Shown here: piece by piece, positions 1-6,153 of the stretch
Position numbering within the stretch: position 1 is the first letter of the stretch
Layout: each line of letters opens with the position of its first letter
Assembly: GCA_025966175.1 (NCBI GenBank)
Contig: JAOPVN010000260.1
Location: 1 to 11,391 of the forward strand
DNA: 11,391 bases
DNA from: Modestobacter sp.
Lineage (GTDB): Bacteria; Actinomycetota; Actinomycetes; Mycobacteriales; Geodermatophilaceae
Direction of reading: 5' to 3'
Translations under genes and position numbers: made by a program
The notes under the pieces: generated by a model
Seen by the model: only the letters and a program-made list of their open reading frames with translations
Database searches by the model: none
Told to the model about the DNA's origin: nothing

Positions 1-310
1 GTGGGCGGCGCTGCCCGCCCAGCCGCACCACCCGCTCGCGCTGGGCGTCGCCGCGGCTGCCGGTGGTCTCGCCCCCCGGGACGCCGCCGCGGCGGCCGCC
101 TACCTGTCGATCTCCGGTCCGGCCACCGCCGCCCAGCGGCTGCTGGCCATGGACCCCATCACCGTCGCTGCGGTGACCGCCCGGCTCTCCCCCGAGGTCG
201 ACGAGGTCGCCGCCGCGGCCGGCGAGAGCCTCCCGGCCGCCGCCGACCCGCTCCTGGACCTGCTCGCCCAAGTGCACGCCGTACGGAAGGACAGGTTCTT
301 TGCCTCCTGA
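1..310 (+). CDS. ureF: Urease accessory protein UreF, C-terminal part (5' end outside window)
   Basis: The reading frame is open from the left edge (first full codon at base 2) to TGA at 308-310, giving 102 visible residues. UreF acts in the cytoplasm with UreD and UreG to insert nickel and CO2 into the urease active site. The visible part matches the family's helical C-terminal half: HPLALGVAAAAGG, then a run of alanines leading to YLSISGPATAAQRLL and a DP turn, then LPAAADPLLDLLAQVH, ending RFFAS. The N-terminal half and the start lie left of the window, where the urease structural genes (ureABC) would be expected. Its last 11 bases overlap the start of ureG, which implies translational coupling. 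An overlapping frame starting GTG at base 1 is spurious. I am confident of the family. Confidence 0.9.
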   Translation, partial: WAALPAQPHHPLALGVAAAAGGLAPRDAAAAAAYLSISGPATAAQRLLAMDPITVAAVTARLSPEVDEVAAAAGESLPAAADPLLDLLAQVHAVRKDRFFAS

Positions 311-977
311 CCACAACCTGGACGACTACGTCGACCCCTACAGCCCCGGGCACCGCCACGGCGGACCTCTGCGGGTGGGGCTCGGCGGCCCGGTGGGCTC
401 CGGCAAGACCGCGCTGGCCGCCGCGCTGTGCCGCACCCTGGGCAGCGAGTTCGACCTCGCCGTCGTCACCAACGACATCTACACGACCGAGGACGCCGAC
501 TTCCTGCGTCGCAACGCCGTGCTGCCCGACGACCGGATCGAGGCGGTGCAGACCGGCTGCTGCCCGCACACCGCGATCCGCGACGACATCACCGCCAATC
601 TGGATGCCGTGGAGCTGCTCGAGTCCCGGCACCCGGGCCTGGAGCTGGTCCTCGTCGAGTCCGGCGGGGACAACCTGACCGCCTCGTTCAGCTACGGCCT
701 GGTCGACGTGCAGGTCTTCGTGGTCGACGTTGCCGGCGGCGACAAGGTGCCTCGGAAGGGCGGCCCCGGGGTCACCGCGTCGGACCTGCTGGTGGTGAAC
801 AAGACCGACCTCGCCCCGCTGGTCGGCGCCGACCTGGGCGTGATGCGCCGGGACGCCGACGCGGTGCGCGGTGGCAAGCCGACGCTGCTGATCTCCCTGC
901 GCGAGGACCCGACCGCCGCCACGGTGGCGGAGTGGGTGCGCGAACAGGCGCGCGCGAGGGCGTTGCAGGAGGCGTGA
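300..977 (+). CDS. ureG: Urease accessory GTPase UreG
   Basis: UreG is a SIMIBI-class GTPase that carries Ni2+ and drives nickel delivery to apo-urease in complex with UreD and UreF in the cytoplasm. The 225-residue product has the normal length. Visible motifs are the P-loop GPVGSGKT (residues 30-37), TNDIYTTEDADF (56-67), the nickel-binding CPH motif (87-89) inside QTGCCPHTAIRDD, ESGGDNL (119-125), a GGDKVPRKGGPG segment (145-156) and the guanine-specificity motif NKTD (166-169). The N-terminus has only scattered histidines (H5, H18, H20), not a long His-rich nickel store. The chosen start is TTG at 300, preceded by GGAAGG at 285-290 with 9 nt spacing. It overlaps the ureF stop by 11 nt. 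The stop overlaps the proposed ureD start. Confidence 0.96.
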   Translation: MPPDHNLDDYVDPYSPGHRHGGPLRVGLGGPVGSGKTALAAALCRTLGSEFDLAVVTNDIYTTEDADFLRRNAVLPDDRIEAVQTGCCPHTAIRDDITANLDAVELLESRHPGLELVLVESGGDNLTASFSYGLVDVQVFVVDVAGGDKVPRKGGPGVTASDLLVVNKTDLAPLVGADLGVMRRDADAVRGGKPTLLISLREDPTAATVAEWVREQARARALQEA

Positions 978-1696
978 GGACGCTCGTCGAGGTGGTCGCC
1001 CGGTGCGACTCCCGTGGTCGCACGGTGCTGTCGGTGGTGCGGGCGAGCGGCCAGCTCGCCGTCCGCCGGACCGGCCCGACGACCGTGCACCTGGTCGCGA
1101 CCGCCTTCGGCCCGCTCGGTGGGGACGACGCGGAGATCCGGCTGGTGGTGGAGGCAGGCGCCCGGTTGAGCGTCCGCTCGGTCGCCGCCGCGGTCGTGTT
1201 GCCGGCTCGCGGTGAGTCGCCGCCGTCCCGGCAGGTCGTGCGCGCGGAGGTGGCCGGCGTGCTGGACCTGGCCCCCGAGCCGACCGTCGTCACCGCCCGC
1301 GCCGTCCACCTGGCCGAGCTGCGGGCCGAGGTCGCCGAGACCGGGGAGCTGACCGCCACCGAGCAGGTGCTCCTCGGCCGGATGGCGGAGGAGCCCGGGC
1401 GCTGGGCCGGGACCACCCGGATCGAGCGGGTCGGCCGGCCGCTCCTGCACACGACCGTCGGACTCGGTCCGGGCGCGCCCGCCTGGCTGCCGCCGGTGGC
1501 GCCGCGGGCCTACGTCTCCACGGTGCACGTCGGCAACCCTCGACTCGAGGTCGAGGTGCGCACCGGGCCCGATGCCGTGCGGTTGCCGCTGCCCGGCGGC
1601 TGGGTCGGCACCGCGTGGGCCGGCGAACTGCACGAGGCGGTCGACCGGCTGGCGTCGGTCGCCCAGGACGCCGAACTGGCGGAGGTGGGGTGGTGA
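974..1696 (+). CDS. ureD: Urease accessory protein UreD
   Basis: UreD (UreH in some species) is the scaffold that docks UreF and UreG onto apo-urease during nickel insertion. The 240-residue product has the family pattern: a short N-terminal strand with GRTVLSVVRASGQLAVRR, AFGPLGGDDAEIRLVVEAGA, the repetitive VRSVAAAVVLP strand, the PEPTVVTARAVHLAELR signature (from about residue 101), and LGRMAEEPGRW with a GRPLLHTTVGLGPG stretch after it. The start is uncertain. GTG at 974 overlaps the ureG stop as GTGA and gives the best-fitting N-terminus. The nearby GGAGG (968-972) is only 1 nt away, so initiation may rely on coupling. GTG at 992 is an alternative. The stop overlaps the allB start by 4 nt. 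UreD is a poorly conserved family, but its position directly after ureG makes the call secure. Confidence 0.9.
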   Translation: MRTLVEVVARCDSRGRTVLSVVRASGQLAVRRTGPTTVHLVATAFGPLGGDDAEIRLVVEAGARLSVRSVAAAVVLPARGESPPSRQVVRAEVAGVLDLAPEPTVVTARAVHLAELRAEVAETGELTATEQVLLGRMAEEPGRWAGTTRIERVGRPLLHTTVGLGPGAPAWLPPVAPRAYVSTVHVGNPRLEVEVRTGPDAVRLPLPGGWVGTAWAGELHEAVDRLASVAQDAELAEVGW

Positions 1697-3018
1697 GCGG
1701 GGCGTTCGTCGTCCGGGCGCCGCGAGTGGCGCTCCCCGACGGGGAGCGTCCGGCGGCGGTGCACGTCGAGGACGGCGTCATCACGGCGGTGACCGGGTTC
1801 GACGACGCCGGCGACCGGCCACTGACCCTGGCGGACGACGAGGTGCTCCTCCCGGGCCTGGTCGACAGCCACGTGCACGTCAACGAGCCCGGCCGCACCG
1901 AGTGGGAGGGCTTCGCCTCCGCCACCCGGGCCGCCGCCGCCGGTGGCATCACGACGATCGTCGACATGCCGCTGAACTCGATCCCGCCGACCGTCTCGGT
2001 CGAGGCGTTGCACGTGAAACGTGCGGTGGCGGCGGGTCAGGTGAGCGTCGACGTCGCGTTCTGGGGTGGCGCGGTGCCCGGCAACGCCGACCAGTTGCCA
2101 CCGCTGCTGGCCGCGGGCGCGGTCGGCGTCAAGTGCTTCCTGCTGGACTCCGGGGTGCCGGAGTTCCCGCCGCTGGACGACGCGGGGCTGCGTGCGGCGC
2201 TCACCGCGCTGGCCGACGTCGACGGGCTGCTCATCGCGCACTGCGAGGACGGCGGGGTGATCACCGCGGCGCCCAAGCCGGGCGGCCCGAGCTACGCGGC
2301 CTTCCTGGCCTCCCGCCCCGGCGTGGCCGAGGAGACCGCGATCGGCCGGCTGATCGCGGCGGCGCGGGAGACCGGCGCCCGGGTGCACGTGGTCCACCTG
2401 GCCGATGCCGACGCGCTGCCGATGCTGCGGGCGGCGCGGGCCGAGGGGGTGCGGATCACGGTGGAGACCTGCCCGCACTACCTGACGTTCAGCGCCGAGG
2501 AGGTGCCGGACGGGGCGACGTCCTTCAAGTGCTGCCCGCCGATCCGGGAGGCGTCCCACCGGGAGGCGCTGTGGGCGGCGCTGGCCGACGGCGACATCGA
2601 CCTGGTGGTCAGCGACCACTCGCCGTGCACGCCGGAGCTCAAGCGTCTCGACGTCGGGGACTTCGCGCTGGCCTGGGGCGGCATCGCGGGGCTCCAGGTG
2701 ACCCTGCCGGTGGTGTGGACCGGCGCCCGCGCCCGCGGCCTGTCGCTGGCCGACGTCGTCCGCTGGATGTCGGCCGCCCCTGCCCAGCTGACCGGGCTGA
2801 CCGGCAAGGGCGCGATCGCGGTCGGCAAGGACGCCGACCTGGCGGTCTTCGCGCCCGATGAGCAGTGGAGCGTCGCGGACCTGCACCACCGCAACCCGGT
2901 GACGCCGTATGCCGGTCGGGAGCTGACCGGGGTGGTGCGGAGGACGTGGCTGCGCGGCCAGGCGCTCGAGGACGGCGACGCGCCCCTCGGCCGGCTGATC
3001 AGTCGAGGGGGCGGCTGA
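1693..3018 (+). CDS. allB: Allantoinase (amidohydrolase superfamily)
   Basis: Allantoinase opens the hydantoin ring of allantoin to give allantoate, using a two-metal centre in a TIM barrel. The 441-residue product is close to the family's usual length. Metal ligands seen: HVH (residues 60-62) in HVHVNEPGRTEWEGF, a lysine at 147 in VKCFLLDSGVPEFP that would be carboxylated, H183 in AHCED, the second histidine of HVVHL (about 232-235), and D308 in SDHSP. The allantoinase-specific stretches MPLNSIPPT and TCPHYLTFSAEE separate it from dihydropyrimidinase and dihydroorotase. The GTG start at 1693 is chosen because GGAGG at 1681-1685 sits 7 nt upstream. GTG at 1690 is an alternative. It overlaps the ureD stop by 4 nt, so allantoinase is translated from the urease accessory operon. 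It ends 3 nt before the stop of the convergent small gene. Confidence 0.95.
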   Translation: MSGAFVVRAPRVALPDGERPAAVHVEDGVITAVTGFDDAGDRPLTLADDEVLLPGLVDSHVHVNEPGRTEWEGFASATRAAAAGGITTIVDMPLNSIPPTVSVEALHVKRAVAAGQVSVDVAFWGGAVPGNADQLPPLLAAGAVGVKCFLLDSGVPEFPPLDDAGLRAALTALADVDGLLIAHCEDGGVITAAPKPGGPSYAAFLASRPGVAEETAIGRLIAAARETGARVHVVHLADADALPMLRAARAEGVRITVETCPHYLTFSAEEVPDGATSFKCCPPIREASHREALWAALADGDIDLVVSDHSPCTPELKRLDVGDFALAWGGIAGLQVTLPVVWTGARARGLSLADVVRWMSAAPAQLTGLTGKGAIAVGKDADLAVFAPDEQWSVADLHHRNPVTPYAGRELTGVVRRTWLRGQALEDGDAPLGRLISRGGG

Positions 3019-3021
3019 CCG

Positions 3022-3177
3022 CTACTGCTGGGGCTCTTCCTCGGCGGCCTCGTCGAGGATCTTCGGGTCGTCGTCGACCCCACCGGCCGGGTCGGGGTTG
3101 CCCAGGGCCGTCTCGGCCGGGAGCTGCTCGACGTGCTCCTTCGCCCGGGCCCGCAGGTCGTCGTCGGGGCTGGTCAT
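3022..3177 (-). CDS. Small acidic hypothetical protein, 51 residues
   Basis: I do not recognise this gene. It encodes a short hydrophilic product starting MTSPDDDLRARAKEHVEQLP and rich in Asp, Glu, Ala and Pro, with an acidic tail ending EEEPQQ. It has no membrane segment, no signal peptide and no cysteine. It looks largely disordered apart from a possible helix over residues 6-18. Evidence that it is real: ATG at 3177-3175, a good ribosome site GGGAGG (3188-3183 read on the minus strand) 5 nt before it, a possible promoter at 3236-3213, and a stop just 3 nt short of the convergent allB stop, so it fills the gap between allB and alc with no wasted sequence. Small acidic proteins of this kind are common and uncharacterised in actinobacteria. 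A longer frame reaching further right would run into alc and is not supported. Confidence 0.65.
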   Translation of the reverse strand: MTSPDDDLRARAKEHVEQLPAETALGNPDPAGGVDDDPKILDEAAEEEPQQ

Positions 3178-3212
3178 GGCTGCCTCCCGCTCGGTGGTGT
3201 CTCGAACCTCCC

Positions 3213-3236
3213 CTACCCTCGCGCCGCGGGGGAACC
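3213..3236 (-). promoter_or_regulatory. Candidate alternative-sigma (SigB/SigF-type) promoter for the small acidic gene
   Basis: Read on the minus strand, GGTT (3236-3233) is followed by 14 nt and then GGGTAG (3218-3213). This resembles the stress-sigma pattern GTTT-N14-16-GGGTA(T/C) known for SigB of Bacillus and Streptomyces and SigF of mycobacteria, with mismatches in both boxes. The -10-like box lies 35 nt before the ATG at 3177, and the ribosome site GGGAGG falls between. The gap (3178-3265) is also the upstream region of alc on the other strand, where I see no clear promoter. A match in such G-rich sequence can arise by chance. Confidence 0.35.
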
Positions 3237-3265
3237 CGTGAACGTGCGACCTGATCTGGAGACCG

Positions 3266-4387
3266 ATGTCTGCCTTCACCGACCTGCCCGACCTCGCCCG
3301 GCGGGACCTGGGCGGGGCCGTCGTCACCGCCAACGACGAGTTCTTCGCGGCGCGGGAGAACCTGGTGCTGCCGCACCCGGCGGCGGCGCGCACCGACTTC
3401 GGCCACAAGGGCAAGGAGTACGACGGCTGGGAGACCCGCCGGCGGCGGAGCCCCGGGCACGACTGGGCGATCGTGCGGCTCGGCGCCCCGGGGATCGTGT
3501 CCGGCGTCGTCGTCGACACCGCCTTCTTCACCGGCAACTACCCGCCGCACGCCTCGGTGGAGGGCGCGGCCATCGAGGGGCACCCGCCGGTGGAGCAGCT
3601 GGCGAAGGCGGACTGGCAGCCGCTGCTGCCGCTCTCCGAGCTGGCCGGCGACACCGCCAATGCCTTCCCCGTCGACTCCGACCGCCGGTTCACGCACGTG
3701 CGCCTGTCGATCCACCCCGACGGTGGGGTGGCGCGGCTGCGGGTGCACGGCACCGTCGTCCCCGACCCGCGGCTGGTCGACGCCGGCCCGTTCGACCTGG
3801 CCGCGCTGGAGAACGGTGGCCGGGTCACCGGCGTCAGCAACGCCCACTACGGCAGCCCGCACCAGCTGCTCGGCCGGGGCCTGGCCCGGTCGATGGGGGA
3901 GGGCTGGGAGAACGCCCGCCGCCGCGGCGAGGGCAACGACTGGGTCGACGTCGCGCTGGCCTGCGAAGGCGTGGTGACCCTCGCCGAGCTGGACACCTCC
4001 TGGTTCCTCGGCAATGCGCCGGGCTCGGCCGCGCTCACCGGCCGTACCGCCGACGGCGCCGAGGTGACGCTGCTGCCGCGCACCCGGCTGCAGCCCGACA
4101 CCCGCCACCGGTTCGTGCTGGACGGGACGACGGGGGTGCAGTCGGTGCGGCTGGACGTCTTCCCGGACGGCGGGATGGCGCGGCTGCGGCTCTGGGGGCG
4201 GCCCACTGCGACCGGCCGCGCCGAGATGGGACGCCGTTGGTTCGACGCGCTCCCCGACGTCACCGCGCTGGAGGTGCTCGGGTCGAGCGGTGTCGACCCC
4301 GGGGAGGCCGGCCGGCTGGTGGGCTCCCGCCCGGTGACCGGCGTCCTCGCGCCCCCCGTGGCGGCCCTGCTCGACGGGAACTCGTGA
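3266..4387 (+). CDS. alc: Allantoicase (allantoate amidinohydrolase)
   Basis: Allantoicase splits allantoate into (S)-ureidoglycolate and urea, directly supplying urease. The 373-residue product has the two tandem jelly-roll repeats of the family. Repeat one carries DEFFAARENLVLPHPA (from about residue 24), GKEYDGWETRRRR (49-61), DTAFFTGNYPPHASVEG and PDGGVARLRVHG (151-162). Repeat two carries GRVTGVSNAHYGSPHQLL, GWENARRRG, DTSWFLGNAPGSAAL and PDGGMARLRLWG (300-311). The start ATG at 3266 has GGAG at 3258-3261. The protein is longer than a plain two-repeat allantoicase because of a tail from about residue 325 (WFDALP...). It lies on the same strand as allB but is separated from it by the small minus-strand gene, so it probably has its own promoter. 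I am confident of the function. Confidence 0.95.
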   Translation: MSAFTDLPDLARRDLGGAVVTANDEFFAARENLVLPHPAAARTDFGHKGKEYDGWETRRRRSPGHDWAIVRLGAPGIVSGVVVDTAFFTGNYPPHASVEGAAIEGHPPVEQLAKADWQPLLPLSELAGDTANAFPVDSDRRFTHVRLSIHPDGGVARLRVHGTVVPDPRLVDAGPFDLAALENGGRVTGVSNAHYGSPHQLLGRGLARSMGEGWENARRRGEGNDWVDVALACEGVVTLAELDTSWFLGNAPGSAALTGRTADGAEVTLLPRTRLQPDTRHRFVLDGTTGVQSVRLDVFPDGGMARLRLWGRPTATGRAEMGRRWFDALPDVTALEVLGSSGVDPGEAGRLVGSRPVTGVLAPPVAALLDGNS

Positions 4388-4415
4388 CACGGGTGTGAAC
4401 AGCAGCACCATCCGG

Positions 4416-4443
4416 TTGACTTCTGCACCGATGCTGCCGATAG
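4416..4443 (+). promoter_or_regulatory. Candidate flagellar-sigma (FliA/SigD-type) promoter before the chemoreceptor
   Basis: GCCGATAG at 4436-4443 matches 7 of 8 positions of the flagellar sigma -10 consensus GCCGATAA. TGAC (4417-4420) lies exactly 15 nt upstream, the normal spacing for this class, although the -35 match to TAAA is weak. The -10 box ends 41 nt before the GTG start at 4485, and the ribosome site AGGAG (4474-4478) lies between. A housekeeping reading with TTGACT at 4416-4421 fails because the matching -10 would be the poor GATAGG. The rest of the 97-nt gap between alc and the receptor shows no hairpin or gene. Confidence 0.55.
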
Positions 4444-4484
4444 GGGGGTGACCGCACCACCCCCCAGTTGTCCAGGAGTCCCCC

Positions 4485-6074
4485 GTGGTTCCGTCCTTCC
4501 TGCGCCGCAGCGTCCGCACCAAGCTCCTCGCCGCCTTCCTCGGGGTGGCCGCCGTGATGGTCACCCTGGGCCTGATCAACGTCGCCCAGATGAGCTCGAT
4601 CCACGGCGATGTGGAGGCGTCCTCGGCGCGTGACGTGATCCCGCTCGCGGACCTGCAGGAGCTGACCGACGACTTCCAGGCCTACGCCGTGCACGGGTTG
4701 GTCGCCGGGCTCAGCGGCGTCACGGGGCAGCTCGAGGCGGCCCAGCAGCAGGGCACGCTCCAGGCCCAGTCGAAGGCGGACACCGCCGGGGACCTGCAGG
4801 CGCTCGCTGCGCACACGCCGGCGGAACTGCAGGACCGGGTGGCGGGCATCAGCGCCGACTGGGACGCCTTGGTCACCAACGACGCTGCCTACCAGGCCGC
4901 CGCAGCAGCCAATGCTCCCGACGCCAAGGCCAAGAACGTGGCCGCGACCAACTCCTACCTCAAGCTCGAAGCGGACATCAACGACCTCAAGGACACCTTC
5001 GTCGCCGACGAGACCGCGAGCCGACAGCTCATCGGCGACCGCTTCGCGACCGCCCGGACGATCACCCTGGCCCTGCTGGCCGTGGGGGTGCTGCTCGCGG
5101 TGGGGCTCGGCGTCCTGCTCGCCCGGGACATCCGCAACCGGATCGTCCCGGTCCGCGCCGCCGCCGAGGCCATGGCCCGGGGCGACCTCACGCACACGAT
5201 CACCAGCGAGTCCGAGGACGAGCTCGGCCAGCTCGGCCAGGCGCTCGACGAGGGCATGGGCCGGATCCGCGCCATGGTCTCCGACGTCGTCGTCTCGGCG
5301 GGGGAGATGACCGGCCTGGTCGGCGACCTGGCCCGTTCGACGGTCAGCGTCGTCGAGGCCTCGGCCGCTGGGGTCCAGCACGCCGAGTCGGTGTCGGGCA
5401 CGGCGCAGGCCGTCTCGGGCAACGTGGCGCAGCTGGCCACCGGTGCCGAGGAGATGACCGCCTCGATCCGGGACATCTCCCGGTCCGCGCAGCAGGCCGC
5501 CGCCGTCGCCGACGACGCCGTGCGCATCGTCGACAGCACCAACGACACGCTCAACCAGCTCGGCAACTCCTCGACCGAGATCGGCAACGTCATCAAGGTC
5601 ATCACCGGGATCGCGGAGCAGACGAACCTGCTGGCGCTCAACGCGACCATCGAGGCGGCCCGCGCCGGCGAACTGGGCAAGGGCTTCGCCGTCGTCGCCA
5701 CCGAGGTCAAGGAACTGGCCCAGGAGACCGCGAAGGCGACCGAGGACGTGTCCCGGCGGATCAAGGCGATCCAGGCCGACTCGACGCGGGCGGTGGAGGC
5801 CATCGCCCAGATCGGCGAGACCGTCGGTCAGATCAACGAGCTGCAGGCCACCATCGCCGCCGCGGTCGAGCAGCAGACCGCAGCCGCCGCGGAGATCGAC
5901 CGGAACATCGGTGTGGCCGCGCAGGGCAGCCGGGACATCGCCAGCGGCGCCGAGGCGGTCGCCGGGTCGAGCGCGACCAGCGCCAGCCGGGTCGAGCAGT
6001 CGCGGGACATCGCCGACCAGCTGGCCGGCCGGGCCGCGGACCTGGAGACCCGGGTCGCCCAGTTCACCGTCTGA
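4485..6074 (+). CDS. Methyl-accepting chemotaxis protein
   Basis: This is a transmembrane chemoreceptor that signals through CheW and CheA to the flagellar motor. The 529-residue product has, in order: a basic N-terminus (RRSVRTK), membrane segment 1 (about 14-33), an external mostly helical sensor of about 158 residues (34-191) of the four-helix-bundle type, membrane segment 2 (about 192-213), a HAMP linker (about 214-265, with AEAMARGDLTHTI and EDELGQLGQALDE), and a cytoplasmic signalling hairpin. The hairpin tip EQTNLLALNATIEAARAGE begins at residue 378 and is followed by GKGFAVVATEVKELA. There is no C-terminal CheR/CheB-tethering pentapeptide; the protein ends RVAQFTV. The GTG start at 4485 is set by AGGAG 6 nt upstream. 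Ligand unknown. Its place between allantoicase and xanthine dehydrogenase suggests, but does not show, a purine-related signal. Confidence 0.96.
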   Translation: MVPSFLRRSVRTKLLAAFLGVAAVMVTLGLINVAQMSSIHGDVEASSARDVIPLADLQELTDDFQAYAVHGLVAGLSGVTGQLEAAQQQGTLQAQSKADTAGDLQALAAHTPAELQDRVAGISADWDALVTNDAAYQAAAAANAPDAKAKNVAATNSYLKLEADINDLKDTFVADETASRQLIGDRFATARTITLALLAVGVLLAVGLGVLLARDIRNRIVPVRAAAEAMARGDLTHTITSESEDELGQLGQALDEGMGRIRAMVSDVVVSAGEMTGLVGDLARSTVSVVEASAAGVQHAESVSGTAQAVSGNVAQLATGAEEMTASIRDISRSAQQAAAVADDAVRIVDSTNDTLNQLGNSSTEIGNVIKVITGIAEQTNLLALNATIEAARAGELGKGFAVVATEVKELAQETAKATEDVSRRIKAIQADSTRAVEAIAQIGETVGQINELQATIAAAVEQQTAAAAEIDRNIGVAAQGSRDIASGAEAVAGSSATSASRVEQSRDIADQLAGRAADLETRVAQFTV

Positions 6075-6079
6075 GGAAG

Positions 6080-6151
6080 GGGCCCCCTCCTCCCCACCCC
6101 TCGCAAGCTCGCGGCGGGACCCTGGAGGGGGCCCGAGCCCTGGAGGGGGCC
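6080..6151. terminator. G/C-rich inverted and direct repeat between convergent genes; likely bidirectional terminator or dispersed repeat
   Basis: GGGCCCCCTCC (6080-6090) and GGAGGGGGCCC (6124-6134) are perfect 11-nt inverted arms separated by 33 nt. The 14-nt segment CCCTGGAGGGGGCC occurs twice in direct orientation (6120-6133 and 6138-6151), so the left arm could pair with either copy. The intervening sequence holds a smaller imperfect palindrome around CGCAAGCTCGCG. The element fills the 79 nt between the chemoreceptor stop (6074) and the molybdopterin-subunit stop (6154), where a terminator serving both strands is expected. There is no T-tract. The layered structure also looks like a dispersed intergenic repeat of the REP kind, which this window alone cannot show. 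Confidence 0.6.
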
Positions 6152-6153
6152 GC

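Noticed and set aside
540..590. Double cysteine in the UreG nickel motif (GCCPH instead of GGCPH)
   Set aside because: To my knowledge this is the ordinary form in actinobacterial UreG proteins, so it is not a novelty.
4416..4444. Housekeeping sigma promoter TTGACT with a -10 at 4439-4444
   Set aside because: The -35 box is good, but the -10 would be GATAGG, a poor match. The overlapping flagellar-type -10 is much better.
2999..4579. A 526-codon minus-strand open frame across alc, plus similar long frames at 692-1633, 1510-2889 and 4260-5381
   Set aside because: Each lies opposite a well-supported gene and has shadow-type composition with no recognisable motif.
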